A stretch of DNA of 47,180 nt from Lachnospiraceae bacterium (GCA_022769665.1 JALEIR010000052.1:1-47180); one strand, 5' to 3'; positions 16,600 to 29,070 are shown, counted from the stretch's first letter. Notes: a model not told the origin generated them from the letters alone. Program-made: numbers and translations.

Positions 16600-17340
16600 T
16601 TAATCCAATACTGTATACAAAATTTGATTACCTCTTTTTCCCGTTCTTGTTACAGTTCCCACATAATACAGGATGTTCAACACCGTCTGTGCCAAAGAGA
16701 CAGAAATATGTGCCGCTTTTGCAAATTCCTTTGAGGTAAATTCCCCTTCCAGTTCGTATGGAACAAACTGCATATAATCCCGGATACAGTTTATATCAAT
16801 CTCCTCTACCAATTCTGTGGGAATTCTGTCATAGCGGCTGGAACCTTTTTTTCTGTCTCTGCTCCATCCATTGAGCAATCTATATTCTTCTATATCCAGA
16901 AATACAAATTTCAGACGAAGATTCGGTTCCTTTAAAAACATTTTGATTTTATATAGCTCCGGAAAAGCCATATACGGATTGCCTTTAACAGGGGATTTCC
17001 TTTTTTTACTCAATTCTCCGCTTTCCTCGTCTATCCAAACAAGCCACTTTTCCCGGGGTATAGGATAAACAATCGTTACCGGATAAAGAGGCAGAAAGGC
17101 TTTCAATTTATCCCGCATTCTGTTAAACTGCCTGGTTTGAATCTCGATGATTTCACCATCTGAATAAATATCAGCTACAAAATTTTCAATCGGCATCTCC
17201 TGTTTATCTTCGTCCGGTTGATAATAATTCTTCAAAATAGCGTGAATTGTTTTCTCAGACAAGGTACCAATTCCTATCCTCTGTCTGTCCACACCTATAA
17301 TTTTCTTTTTTGCCGCTTCAAAAGCTTCCGTATCCGGCAT
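16600..17340 (-). CDS. Unknown protein, possible PD-(D/E)XK nuclease-like domain plus winged helix
   Basis: 246 residues counted from ATG 17340, which follows TTGGAGAG at 6 bases; the longer frame begins with TTG at 17352. The N-terminal half shows Glu29 (TLSEKTIH), Asp57 (NFVADIYSDG) and Glu66-x-Gln68 (IIEIQTRQF), the spacing of a PD-(D/E)XK fold with an ExQ ending. Then comes a basic segment (SKKRKSPVKG) and a C-terminal winged-helix-like part (about 200-246: TSKEFAKAAHISVSLAQTVL). I recall similar unnamed proteins in Lachnospiraceae but no function. It stands alone, divergent from the rpiR gene. The fold assignment is inference. Confidence 0.6.
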   Translation of the reverse strand: MPDTEAFEAAKKKIIGVDRQRIGIGTLSEKTIHAILKNYYQPDEDKQEMPIENFVADIYSDGEIIEIQTRQFNRMRDKLKAFLPLYPVTIVYPIPREKWLVWIDEESGELSKKRKSPVKGNPYMAFPELYKIKMFLKEPNLRLKFVFLDIEEYRLLNGWSRDRKKGSSRYDRIPTELVEEIDINCIRDYMQFVPYELEGEFTSKEFAKAAHISVSLAQTVLNILYYVGTVTRTGKRGNQILYTVLD

Positions 17341-17396
17341 AATTCTCTCCAATCCATAAACTTATTTGTCTTCAGTATAGCACAAACCTCCCTATG

Positions 17397-17426
17397 TTGA
17401 CATTCATTCTGTCAGAATGTTACTAT
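17397..17426 (+). promoter_or_regulatory. rpiR promoter with a palindromic operator in the spacer
   Basis: TTGACA (17397-17402), an 18-base spacer and TACTAT (17421-17426). The spacer holds CATTCTG-T-CAGAATG (17405-17419), a perfect 7-1-7 palindrome, so a bound dimer would block RNA polymerase; autoregulation by the RpiR protein is the obvious guess. A weaker divergent -10 (TATACT on the minus strand, 17379-17374) may serve the nuclease-like gene. Confidence 0.65.
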
Positions 17427-17525
17427 ATTTATATAAAAATTGGGTTCTAACATGACAGCAGTAATGCGTGGGTGCTTACACATAAAGCATTATCTGCCTG
17501 CAGAACAAAAAAAAGAGGTTATTTC

Positions 17526-18377
17526 ATGGAAGAAACAAATTTAATTTTAATGATACAATCCTCATATAATCAATTTACCAAAGCAGAAAAAAAAATTGCA
17601 GAATATTGTCTTAATCACAGAGACGAAATACCTTATCTTTCCATCAGTGACCTGGCAGATGCCTGTGAGGTGGGAGATGCAAGCGTATATCGATTTTGCC
17701 GTAGTTTGAAACTTGACGGTTATCAGGAATTTAAAATGAAATTTTCCCTGAGTCAGAATTCTGCAGGTACTGTAGGCTCTGCAATTCGTAGTGATTCTGA
17801 TTTCTCCGCCAATTCCCTGGCTCAAAGAGTACTGGCTTCTCACATCAACGCAATGGAAGAAACCTTTCAATTGCTGGATGCCCCAGAATTTGAAAGGGTT
17901 CTCAATATGCTGGAGCAGGCTCAACATGTCTTTTTTTTCGGAGTTGGCGACAGTCTGTTGGCAGCAGAAGAGGCAAGAAATAAATTCTTACGCATTACAC
18001 CAAAGGTAAATTGTGTCACAGATCCTCATATGCAGGCAGTAACAGCATCGCTTGCTGAAGAAAAAGATTTGTTTGTTTTTATTTCCTATTCCGGCGCAAC
18101 AAAAGACAATGTACAAACAGCAAAAATCGCCAAAGCAAGGGGTGCACATGTTGTCTGCATTTCCCATTTTCAAAAATCTCCTTTGACAGCTTACTGTGAT
18201 ATTGTTCTTTTATGTGGCTCAAAAGAAGGACCTTTGGACAGAGGTTCCATGTCCGCAAAGGCAGGCCAGCTTTATCTCATAGACTTACTTTATCAAAGTT
18301 TCTACGAAAGAAATTTGAATGTTTCTGTTCGCAATAATGAACTTACTGCTGCATCCGTAGTGGAAAAATCATTTTAA
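17526..18377 (+). CDS. MurR/RpiR-family transcription regulator, probable GlcNAc regulator
   Basis: 283 residues from ATG 17526 (AAGAGGT before it; the frame is open further upstream). An N-terminal HTH_6 domain (about 1-77: LTKAEKKIAEYCL-like helix, YLSISDLADACEVGDASVYRFCRSL) is followed by a SIS sugar-phosphate domain (about 105-240) with FVFISYSGATKDN. Such regulators sense phosphosugars; the neighbours nagB and nagA point to GlcNAc-6-P or GlcN-6-P. The SIS domain here lacks other catalytic features. Likely sites are the palindromes in its own promoter and upstream of nagB. Confidence 0.9.
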   Translation: MEETNLILMIQSSYNQFTKAEKKIAEYCLNHRDEIPYLSISDLADACEVGDASVYRFCRSLKLDGYQEFKMKFSLSQNSAGTVGSAIRSDSDFSANSLAQRVLASHINAMEETFQLLDAPEFERVLNMLEQAQHVFFFGVGDSLLAAEEARNKFLRITPKVNCVTDPHMQAVTASLAEEKDLFVFISYSGATKDNVQTAKIAKARGAHVVCISHFQKSPLTAYCDIVLLCGSKEGPLDRGSMSAKAGQLYLIDLLYQSFYERNLNVSVRNNELTAASVVEKSF

Positions 18378-18399
18378 AAATAATTTCCAATAAAAATGA

Positions 18400-18424
18400 A
18401 AAAATGAAAATATATTTCATTTTT
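18400..18424 (+). promoter_or_regulatory. Candidate operator upstream of nagB
   Basis: Arms AAAAATGAAA (18400-18409) and TTTCATTTTT (18415-18424) are perfectly inverted around ATATA and end four bases before the nagB -35. RpiR-family operators of the form TGAAA-n-TTTCA are known, so this is the best site for the neighbouring regulator. It could also act as a weak AT-rich terminator of the regulator gene. Confidence 0.5.
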
Positions 18425-18427
18425 CTA

Positions 18428-18456
18428 TTGTAATCCTTTTTTCTTCGTGTTATTAT
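18428..18456 (+). promoter_or_regulatory. nagBA promoter
   Basis: TTGTAA (18428-18433), a 17-base spacer and TATTAT (18451-18456). The start point would be near 18463, leaving a leader of about 75 bases. In the leader CCAAAT (18480-18485) and ATTTGG (18508-18513) can pair and are followed by C and seven T (18515-18521), a weak terminator-like element directly before the start codon. Confidence 0.6.
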
Positions 18457-18537
18457 GAAGCCAGATGGATTCTGACGAACCAAATTTGTATTGGTATGTC
18501 AAATCTTATTTGGCTTTTTTTCATGGATGGTTATAAA

Positions 18538-19302
18538 ATGAAGATTTACGCAGCAAAGGACTACGCAGACTTAAGCAGAAAGGCAGCAAACATAATTTCA
18601 GCTCAAGTTATTATGAAACCAAATGCTGTTTTAGGTCTGGCTACCGGCTCTACTCCCGTAGGAGCATACAAACAGTTAATTGAATGGTACAATAAGGGCG
18701 ATATTGACTTTTCCCAGACATTCAGCATTAATCTGGATGAATATCAGGGGCTTTCCGGTGAACACGATCAGAGTTATCGCTACTTTATGAACCACAATTT
18801 ATTTCATCATATTAATATAAAAATAGAAAACACCAATGTTCCCAATGGATTGGCTGAAGATGCTGCAACAGAGTGTCTACGATATAATAATATTATTAAA
18901 ACTCTGGGAGGAATTGATCTTCAACTTCTTGGAATCGGCGGAAACGGACATATCGGTTTCAATGAACCAGGTTCTGCATTTGAAAAGGAAACTCATCTGG
19001 TTACTTTGACAGATCAGACAAGACAGAGCAATGCAAGATTTTTTTCCTCTATCGATGAGGTTCCCACTCACGCTTTTACCATGGGTATCAAAAGCATTAT
19101 GTCTGCCAAGAAGGTGCTTCTCCTTGCCACAGGCAATGCGAAGGCACAGGCTCTATATGATTCCTTTTTCGGCCCTGTAACTCCCGGCGTTCCTGCTTCC
19201 ATCCTTCAATTGCACAATGACTGTATTGTGATTGCGGATGAAGCAGCCTTATCTCTGATTCGTGAAAAAACAGGCTGGGAGAGTGTAACCTATGATAATT
19301 AA
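18538..19302 (+). CDS. nagB: Glucosamine-6-phosphate deaminase
   Basis: Converts GlcN-6-P to fructose-6-P and ammonia, the last step of GlcNAc use. 254 residues from ATG 18538, which gives the normal N-terminus MKIYAAKDY; the upstream in-frame ATG 18496 has no binding site and lies in the leader hairpin. Conserved stretches visible: LGLATGSTP (phosphate loop), FSINLDEYQGL with the catalytic Asp, GIGGNGHIGFNEP with the catalytic His, and the substrate segment TMGIKSIMSAKK. The gene ends inside nagA (11-base overlap). Confidence 0.96.
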   Translation: MKIYAAKDYADLSRKAANIISAQVIMKPNAVLGLATGSTPVGAYKQLIEWYNKGDIDFSQTFSINLDEYQGLSGEHDQSYRYFMNHNLFHHINIKIENTNVPNGLAEDAATECLRYNNIIKTLGGIDLQLLGIGGNGHIGFNEPGSAFEKETHLVTLTDQTRQSNARFFSSIDEVPTHAFTMGIKSIMSAKKVLLLATGNAKAQALYDSFFGPVTPGVPASILQLHNDCIVIADEAALSLIREKTGWESVTYDN

Positions 19303-20398
19303 AAACGGTATCGTCTTTCAGGAGGATAAAACCTTTGCCAAACGTGATGTGTATATAGAAGATGGCAGGATTGCCGCAAATCTTTCCCGGGTAAGGGACA
19401 TGACTGAAATTGATGCCTCTGACCTCTATGTTTTACCGGGCTTTGTGGATATACACAGCCACGGTGCCGTAGGATATGATTTTTCCGACGGAAATATGGA
19501 CGGACTGAGGGAAATTCTAAAATATGAATATGCCCACGGTGTTACCTCTTATTGTCCCACCTCCATGACCGTGGAAAAGGAAAAACTTCTGGAAATCTTT
19601 CATGCCATGAAAAACCGGCAGGATGAAAAAGACATGGCCCATGTTGTAGGTATCAATATGGAAGGTCCCTTCCTGGATGCCTCTAAAAAAGGGGCTCACA
19701 GGGAGGAATGTATTCTTGCTCCAGATGTGGATTTCTTTCGGAAATGCAATGAGTTGTGTGGAAATCGCATTCGACTTGTCACTCTTGCTCCCAATATGGA
19801 AGGTGCCATGAAATTTATTGATGAGCTGAAAAATGAGACCGTGATTTCCCTGGGACACAGTGGAGCGGACTATGATACCGCAAAAGCAGCCCTGAATGCA
19901 GGCGCCTGTCATGTCACTCATCTTTACAATGCCATGAACCCTCTCGGACATCGGGCTCCCGGTCTTATCGCTGCAGCTGCGGAAAAAGAAGGGTGCGTGG
20001 CAGAACTGATTTGTGACGGAATTCATGTACATGAAAGCATGGTACGTGCAGCATTTAAGCTGTTCCCCGGAAGAATCGCACTCATCAGCGACTCCATGCG
20101 CGCCACAGGAATGGAAAACGGTACTTACGATTTAGGTGGTCAGCAGGTTACCGTAAACGGAAGACTTGCGACTCTTTCGGACGGAACCATTGCAGGCTCC
20201 GTCACCAATGTATTTGATGGAATGCGTAATGCGGTATCATTCGGTATACCTCTGGAGGAAGCCATAGCTGCTGTTACTATCACTCCTGCAAAGAGCATAG
20301 GTATCTTTGATGAAGTCGGTTCCATTACTCCCGGAAAACGGGCGGATGTCATTTTTGTTGATCAGAAACTAAATCTGATAAGGGTACTTGATATTTGA
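19292..20398 (+). CDS. nagA: N-acetylglucosamine-6-phosphate deacetylase
   Basis: Removes the acetyl group from GlcNAc-6-P to feed NagB. An amidohydrolase of 368 residues with DIHSHGAVGYD at the first metal site, MEGPF (metal Glu), LGHSGADY and VTHLYNAMNPLGHR (metal His pair and substrate loop), DGIHVH, and the catalytic Asp in LISDSM. It starts 11 bases inside nagB (ATGATAATTAA), so the two are translationally coupled. A strong terminator follows. No GlcNAc phosphotransferase gene is in the window. Confidence 0.96.
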   Translation: MIIKNGIVFQEDKTFAKRDVYIEDGRIAANLSRVRDMTEIDASDLYVLPGFVDIHSHGAVGYDFSDGNMDGLREILKYEYAHGVTSYCPTSMTVEKEKLLEIFHAMKNRQDEKDMAHVVGINMEGPFLDASKKGAHREECILAPDVDFFRKCNELCGNRIRLVTLAPNMEGAMKFIDELKNETVISLGHSGADYDTAKAALNAGACHVTHLYNAMNPLGHRAPGLIAAAAEKEGCVAELICDGIHVHESMVRAAFKLFPGRIALISDSMRATGMENGTYDLGGQQVTVNGRLATLSDGTIAGSVTNVFDGMRNAVSFGIPLEEAIAAVTITPAKSIGIFDEVGSITPGKRADVIFVDQKLNLIRVLDI

Positions 20399-20407
20399 TT
20401 ATATGAA

Positions 20408-20440
20408 AAAGGTGTAACTTCAAGTTGAGGTTACACCTTT
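20408..20440. terminator. Bidirectional terminator between nagA and the antiporter
   Basis: AAAGGTGTAAC (20408-20418) and GTTACACCTTT (20430-20440) are perfectly inverted around an 11-base loop. T-runs follow on the plus strand (TTTTATA) and on the minus strand (TTTTTCAT), so it serves both convergent genes. Confidence 0.85.
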
Positions 20441-20460
20441 TATACTCTGCTTGTTCATTT

Positions 20461-21672
20461 CTATTCTGCTTTTACGGTTACGGGCTCTTCTCCTGATTTA
20501 TCTTTTGCATATAACAATTTCAAAATAATCGGAGTTGAAATACTGGAAACAATAATCAGCAAAATCACTGACGTAAAATATACAGGTGTCAAAAGACCAA
20601 CAGACAGACCTTTTTGAGCAACAATCAGTGCAACTTCGCCTCTTGTCATCATGCCGACACCTATTTTCAATGAATCAAGAGCGTGAAATCCGCATATTTT
20701 TGCCATAAGTCCACAGCCGATAATCTTTGCTACCAAAGCTACCAGGACGAATCCCAGGGAAAACAGCAGAATTTTACCGTCTACATTGTCAATATTCGTC
20801 TTTAAACCAATACTTGCAAAAAATACCGGTCCGAAAATCATATAGGAGCTGACTTCCATCTTTTCATCAATATAGCTTGAATCCCGCATGGAACAAAGAA
20901 TAATTCCCGCAACATAAGCACCTGTAATATCTGCGATTCCGAAATACTTTTCCGCTATATAAGCAAATGCAAAGCACAAAGCCAGACTCATAATAGGAAT
21001 TCTTCTTGTGTGAGGATATCTTTCATCAATACCTTTGAATATTTTGTAAAGTACAAAACCGACAACAATGGCTAATACGAAGAAAAGGATTGTATTCAAC
21101 ACGACCTTGCCGGGGTTATTGTCAGGACTCTTGAAACCGACAACAAAAGTCAGCACAATAATGCCAATCACATCATCTATAATGGCAGCACTTAAAATTG
21201 TCGTTCCAACTTTTCCTCTCAGTTTTCCCATCTCTTTCAGAGACTGCACCGTAATGCTGACACTTGTAGCTGTCATAATGACACCGATAAATACTGCTTT
21301 AAAAAACTCTTCGGAACCCCAAGGTGCCGCACCGTAAAATCCCATGTAAAGTAAGGTACCACCTAAAAGAGGAACAAATACTCCAGCACAGGCAATCAAT
21401 AATGCAATAGGTCCTGTTTTCATCAGCTCTTTTAAGTCTGTCTCCAAACCGGCGGAGAACATCAGCAAAACTACACCTACCTCTGCCATACCTGCCAGAA
21501 AATCAGACTGTTGCACAAAACCCAAAACACTGGGTCCAATTAATAAACCGGCAATGATTTCACCCACAACCTGTGGTGCCTTACATTTTCTTGCCAACAC
21601 TCCGAAAAACTTTGCAAAGATAATGATAATTGCCAAATCCTTAAACACGCTATAAACTTCCATAACATTCAA
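20461..21672 (-). CDS. Cation:proton antiporter, Kef/NapA (CPA2) type
   Basis: A 403-residue membrane protein with about 12 hydrophobic helices. Family signs: GEIIAGLLIGPSVLG in an early helix, LMFSAGLETDLKEL, the AAIIDDVIGIIVLTF helix with the paired Asp expected for transport, and a late MMTRGEVALIVAQKG segment. It has no cytoplasmic TrkA-N (RCK) domain, so it is of the NapA or short Kef kind and probably exchanges Na+ or K+ for protons. It stands alone on the minus strand between nagA and gyrA and has a short hydrophilic C-terminus. Confidence 0.88.
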   Translation of the reverse strand: MNVMEVYSVFKDLAIIIIFAKFFGVLARKCKAPQVVGEIIAGLLIGPSVLGFVQQSDFLAGMAEVGVVLLMFSAGLETDLKELMKTGPIALLIACAGVFVPLLGGTLLYMGFYGAAPWGSEEFFKAVFIGVIMTATSVSITVQSLKEMGKLRGKVGTTILSAAIIDDVIGIIVLTFVVGFKSPDNNPGKVVLNTILFFVLAIVVGFVLYKIFKGIDERYPHTRRIPIMSLALCFAFAYIAEKYFGIADITGAYVAGIILCSMRDSSYIDEKMEVSSYMIFGPVFFASIGLKTNIDNVDGKILLFSLGFVLVALVAKIIGCGLMAKICGFHALDSLKIGVGMMTRGEVALIVAQKGLSVGLLTPVYFTSVILLIIVSSISTPIILKLLYAKDKSGEEPVTVKAE

Positions 21673-21732
21673 CCAAACCTTTCCGATATCTATGAACTTT
21701 CAAAATATTCCAAATAATGTCATTAACGGCAA

Positions 21733-21772
21733 ACAAGACGAGATTTATCATATATCATAAATCTCGTCTTGT
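21733..21772 (-). terminator. Terminator of the gyrase operon
   Basis: A 16-pair perfect stem (ACAAGACGAGATTTAT at 21733-21748 against 21757-21772) with an 8-base loop lies 5 bases after the gyrA stop. On the minus strand it is followed by TTGCC, a poor T-run, so part of its role may be mRNA 3'-end protection. Confidence 0.65.
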
Positions 21773-21777
21773 CAAAA

Positions 21778-24363
21778 CTATTCTTCTGATTTGTTATCTT
21801 CTGTTTCGCTATCTTCTGCTTCATTACTTAAAACAAAAGATTCTTCCTCCGGAATTTCTTCCAATGCATCATCTACATTGTCGAATTCCTGTTCTCCGTT
21901 TGAAACCTTTTCTCTTACCTTGGCAATCTGGGCTACCTTGATACCCTTTTCCAGATTTATCATCTTCACACCGGATGTAATTCTACCCAGAGTAGAGATA
22001 TCCTCCATACGAAGCTGGATAATAATGCCTTCTGTGGTAATCATCATGATTTCATTGTCATCGTTAACAGCTTTAACTCCAACAACATCCCCTGTCTTTT
22101 CGGTAATCTTGTAACATTTAACGCCTTTTCCTCCTCGTTTTTGAACAGTAAATTCATTCAGGAAGGTGCGCTTTCCCATACCGTTTTCGGATACAATCAA
22201 CAGGGAATCACCTTGGCTTTGCAGCTGCATGCCGATAATTTCATCGCCATCGTCAAGATTCATACCGATAACACCCATGGAAGCCCTGCCCGTTGCACGG
22301 ACATCCGTTTCCTTGAAGCGGATACACATACCCTGCTTTGTCACCAGGAAGATTTCACTGTCCTTATCTGTGGTCTTTACTTCAATCAATTCATCATCAT
22401 CTCTCAAATTGATTGCAGTCAGCCCGTTCTTACGGACATTTGCAAACTCGTTCAAAGGTGTTTTCTTCACGATTCCTGTTTTGGTCACCATAAAGAGATT
22501 CTTATTTTCATCATACTCTCTAATGGGAATCATGGCAGTAATCTTTTCGCCCGGATTCAACTGCAGAAGGTTGATAACTGCCGTTCCTCTCGCCGTTCTT
22601 CCTGCCTCCGGAATTTCATAAGCCTTTAATCGGTACACACGTCCCATGTTGGTAAAGAAATTCAAATAATGATGCGTAGTAGTCATAAGCAAATCCTCGA
22701 TGAAATCGTCCTCGATGGTCTGCATTCCCTTTATTCCCTTACCACCACGATTTTGGGCTTTGAAGTTATCAACCGTCATACGCTTGATATATCCCATATT
22801 TGTCATGGCGATTACTGTATTTTCATTTGGAATCAAATCCTCCATGGAAATATCAAACTCGTCATAACCTATCTTACTTCTTCTCTCATCACCGTATTTA
22901 TCAGATGTTTCCAGAAGCTCTGTTTTTATCACGCCAAGCAGAAGATTTTCATCGGCCAAAATTGCTTTCAACTCCCCGATACGAATCTGTAAATCCTTAT
23001 GCTCATTCTCCAGCTTTTCTCTTTCCAAACCGGTAAGAGCTCTCAGACGCATATCAACAATAGCCTGTGCCTGAACATCCGACAATTCAAAGCGTTCAAT
23101 CAATCTGTCCTTGGCAACCTGGGTATTTTCACTGCTGCGGATAATGGAAATAACTTCATCAATATAATCCAGAGCCTTGAGTAATCCCTGTAAAATATGA
23201 TCTCTCTCTTCTGCTTTGTTTAAATCATACTTTGTTCTTCTGGTGACTACTTCCTCCTGATGCTTCAGGTAATATTTCATCATATCCAGAAGATTCATAA
23301 TCTTCGGTTCATTGTTCACCAAAGCCAGCATGATAACACCAAAGGTATCCTGCAACTGTGTATGTTTATAAAGCTGATTTAAAATTACATTGGCATTTGC
23401 ATCCTTACGCAATTCAATTACAACTCGGATACCTTCCCGGTTCGACTCATCCCTGATATCTGTGATTCCGTCTATTTTCTTCAGCTTTACAAGCTCGGCA
23501 ATCTTCATAATCAGATTAGCCTTATTTACCATATAAGGAAGTTCTGTTGCAATAATCTGGCTCTTTCCGTTGGGAAGTGTTTCTATATTTGTCACTGCTC
23601 TTACAACAATTTTACCCCGCCCGGTTCTGTAAGCCTCCTCACATCCTCTGGTACCGAGAATTAATCCGCCGGTAGGAAAATCGGGAGCCTTTACAATCTG
23701 AAGAATCTCATCAATAGAGGTTTCCCTGTTTTCCTCTACTCTGTTGTCAATAATTTTTGCAATTGCATTTGATACTTCTCTTAAATTATGTGGAGGAATA
23801 TTGGTAGCCATACCTACCGCAATTCCTGTAGTACCGTTTACCAAAAGATTGGGATAACGGCTGGGAAGTACAACAGGCTCTTTCTCCGTATCATCAAAGT
23901 TAGGTACAAAGTCCACGGTATCCTTGTCAATATCCGCAAGAAGCTTCATGGAAATTTTAGAAAGTCTTGCTTCCGTATAACGCATTGCGGCAGCGCCGTC
24001 ACCATCCATAGAACCAAAGTTACCGTGACCGTCTACAAGAGGATATCTGGTAGACCATTCCTGAGCCATATTTACCAATGCACCATAAATAGAACTGTCG
24101 CCATGGGGATGATATTTACCCATTGTATCACCGACAATACGAGCACTCTTACGGTGCGGCTTGTCGGGGCCGTTGTTCAATTCAATCATGGAATAAAGCA
24201 CACGTCTTTGAACAGGTTTTAATCCGTCTCTAACGTCCGGTAGCGCACGGGATGCAATAACACTCATAGCGTATTCGATATAAAAGGTTTCCATTTTTTC
24301 TTTTAAATCGACTTCGTGAATCTTATCCACTTCCGGCTTGTTGTCAAAAATATCGTCGTTCAT
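21778..24363 (-). CDS. gyrA: DNA gyrase subunit A
   Basis: The breakage-reunion subunit of gyrase. 861 residues: winged-helix and tower domains, catalytic Tyr129 in AMRYTEAR, and a six-bladed C-terminal beta-pinwheel (about 500-820) including the GyrA box ([10 protein letters not shown]). It ends in an acidic tail ([23 protein letters not shown]). In the quinolone region the sequence is [12 protein letters not shown]: Ser90 equals Ser83 of E. coli GyrA, while the place of Asp87 is Gly94. It follows gyrB by 20 bases on the same strand. Confidence 0.98.
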   Translation of the reverse strand: MNDDIFDNKPEVDKIHEVDLKEKMETFYIEYAMSVIASRALPDVRDGLKPVQRRVLYSMIELNNGPDKPHRKSARIVGDTMGKYHPHGDSSIYGALVNMAQEWSTRYPLVDGHGNFGSMDGDGAAAMRYTEARLSKISMKLLADIDKDTVDFVPNFDDTEKEPVVLPSRYPNLLVNGTTGIAVGMATNIPPHNLREVSNAIAKIIDNRVEENRETSIDEILQIVKAPDFPTGGLILGTRGCEEAYRTGRGKIVVRAVTNIETLPNGKSQIIATELPYMVNKANLIMKIAELVKLKKIDGITDIRDESNREGIRVVIELRKDANANVILNQLYKHTQLQDTFGVIMLALVNNEPKIMNLLDMMKYYLKHQEEVVTRRTKYDLNKAEERDHILQGLLKALDYIDEVISIIRSSENTQVAKDRLIERFELSDVQAQAIVDMRLRALTGLEREKLENEHKDLQIRIGELKAILADENLLLGVIKTELLETSDKYGDERRSKIGYDEFDISMEDLIPNENTVIAMTNMGYIKRMTVDNFKAQNRGGKGIKGMQTIEDDFIEDLLMTTTHHYLNFFTNMGRVYRLKAYEIPEAGRTARGTAVINLLQLNPGEKITAMIPIREYDENKNLFMVTKTGIVKKTPLNEFANVRKNGLTAINLRDDDELIEVKTTDKDSEIFLVTKQGMCIRFKETDVRATGRASMGVIGMNLDDGDEIIGMQLQSQGDSLLIVSENGMGKRTFLNEFTVQKRGGKGVKCYKITEKTGDVVGVKAVNDDNEIMMITTEGIIIQLRMEDISTLGRITSGVKMINLEKGIKVAQIAKVREKVSNGEQEFDNVDDALEEIPEEESFVLSNEAEDSETEDNKSEE

Positions 24364-24383
24364 TTTCAGTCTCCATTTTTATT

Positions 24384-27586
<3,203 letters not shown>

Positions 27587-27595
27587 TTCACACTC

Positions 27596-27805
27596 TTACA
27601 ATTCTATTCTGATGGTTTGTCCATCAAATTCTACGACATCTCCGGCTACAAGCTTTTTTCCTCTCTGCGTTTCCACTTGTCCGTTTACCTTTACTTCACC
27701 ATCCTGTATGACAAATTTGGCATCTACACCGGATTCCACAAGACCTGCGGCTTTTAAAGCCTGCCCAAGCTTAATAAAATCCTCCCTTAAATGAATGATT
27801 TCCAT
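27596..27805 (-). CDS. yaaA: S4-domain RNA-binding protein YaaA
   Basis: A 69-residue protein almost entirely made of one S4 RNA-binding fold (FIKLGQALKAAGLVESG, then EVKVNGQVETQRGKKL and a final DVVEFDGQTIRIEL). In Bacillus the equivalent gene lies between dnaN and recF and has been linked to ribosome assembly, but its exact job is not settled. It is translated just ahead of recF. The stretch between it and dnaN holds an inverted repeat and a tandem repeat. Confidence 0.92.
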   Translation of the reverse strand: MEIIHLREDFIKLGQALKAAGLVESGVDAKFVIQDGEVKVNGQVETQRGKKLVAGDVVEFDGQTIRIEL

Positions 27806-27837
27806 ATAACAAAAACCTTCTTAAATATTTTTTTTAC

Positions 27838-27885
27838 AGCTGTCATAATGAAACTTAAATTCATCAGCTTACTGTTATGACAGCT
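27838..27885. repeat. Inverted repeat between yaaA and dnaN
   Basis: AGCTGTCATAA (27838-27848) and TTATGACAGCT (27875-27885) are perfect 11-base inverted repeats with a 26-base loop. Neither strand continues with a T-run, so it is not a normal terminator. It could be an operator pair or an RNA structure in the transcript entering yaaA-recF-gyrBA. Confidence 0.55.
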
Positions 27886-27895
27886 TAACATTAAT

Positions 27896-27977
27896 TTACA
27901 GTTGTGAGAATTAAATATCAATTTTTCAACTTACAGTTGTAAGAATTAAATGTTAATTTCTCAACTTACAGTTGTGA
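27896..27977. repeat. 35-bp tandem repeat that includes the 3' end of dnaN
   Basis: ACAGTTGT recurs at 27898, 27933 and 27968, exactly 35 bases apart, and the bases between match closely for two full units (27898-27932, 27933-27967). The third, partial copy is the dnaN stop region (27961 onward; codons for FTTVS and the stop). Each unit holds CAACT-TAC-AGTTG and AATTAA-ATG-TTAATT or a near form. It looks like duplication of the gene end into the spacer. Confidence 0.8.
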
Positions 27978-29070
27978 AATTGACAGGAAGAATCAGGTAA
28001 ATATAGCTCTCTTCCGGATTTTTGATAAAACAGGGAGCTTTCGGATTCACCATATAAAGATCAACATCCTCATCATCAATAACACGAAGAGCATCAATCA
28101 AAAACTTTGGATTAAATCCAATCATTAAATCCTTACCTTGTTTTTCAATGTCAATTTCTTCGTTCATACTTCCAAGTATGGAATTAATCTTTAACTCCAT
28201 ACTACCGTCCGTAATATTAATAATAATTGGCTTCTTATCTCCTTCTTTAACGAGAAGAGTTGCTCTGTCGATACAATTTAAAAATTCCTTTTTATTAATC
28301 TGAACTTTTGTCTCATAATCACTGGAAAGCATTTGATCAATTTTGAAGTATTCACCTTCTATCAATCTGGATACAACTGTCGTATTCTCAAATTCGAACA
28401 CAATATGCTTGGAAGTAAAAGAAATTGTAACAAAGCTGTCTGCTCCGCCGGGCAGAATTTTACTTACTTCATTCAGAGTCTTTCCGGGAACCACAACTTT
28501 TTTAGGTGCATATTCCTCTTTCAGTTCTATCTTTCTGATGGAAATACGATGTCCGTCAAGAGAAACAACCTTTAATTCATTTCCGTTGATTTCAAACAGT
28601 TCTCCTGTCATCAATTTATTGTTGTCATTATCTGAAATAGAAAATATGGTTTGTCTTACAACTTCTTTTAAAGTAAACTGACTGATGACAATACTGTCTT
28701 CCTTTTCTACAACGGGAAGATAAGAGAAATCTTCACCGGATTTTCCGATAATTGTAAATTTTGCTTTTTCACAGGTAATAGTTGTCTTATAAGAGGAATC
28801 TGTCTCTATGGTTATATCACTGTCGGGAAGCTTTCTGACAATTTCAAGGAATATTTTTGCATCAAGAGCAATTACTCCTTTTTCAATAATATCGCCATCA
28901 ATAATAGTTTCTATTCCAAGATCCATATCGTTTGCAGTCAAAGTAATTATTCCCTTTGATGCATCTACCATAATACATTCAAGGATAGACATGGTTGTTT
29001 TATTTGAGACAGCTTTGGATACAATCTGCACTCCGTTCAATAAATTTGATTTTGAACAAACTAATTTCAT
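27961..29070 (-). CDS. dnaN: DNA polymerase III sliding clamp (beta)
   Basis: The ring that holds the replicative polymerase on DNA. 369 residues with three repeated clamp folds (about 1-120, 130-245, 250-369) and the usual last-domain pattern ending YLILPVN. The final four residues after it are TTVS, encoded in the first copy of a tandem repeat. The start MKLVCSKSNLLNG follows GAAGGGAG. A DnaA-box-like TGTGAATAA (29070-29078) touches the start codon. Confidence 0.97.
   Translation of the reverse strand: MKLVCSKSNLLNGVQIVSKAVSNKTTMSILECIMVDASKGIITLTANDMDLGIETIIDGDIIEKGVIALDAKIFLEIVRKLPDSDITIETDSSYKTTITCEKAKFTIIGKSGEDFSYLPVVEKEDSIVISQFTLKEVVRQTIFSISDNDNNKLMTGELFEINGNELKVVSLDGHRISIRKIELKEEYAPKKVVVPGKTLNEVSKILPGGADSFVTISFTSKHIVFEFENTTVVSRLIEGEYFKIDQMLSSDYETKVQINKKEFLNCIDRATLLVKEGDKKPIIINITDGSMELKINSILGSMNEEIDIEKQGKDLMIGFNPKFLIDALRVIDDEDVDLYMVNPKAPCFIKNPEESYIYLILPVNFTTVS

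Noticed and set aside
27896-27977. The 35-bp tandem repeat as a CRISPR array
   Set aside because: The copies are contiguous with no unique spacers, and the repeat derives from the end of dnaN; no cas genes are near.
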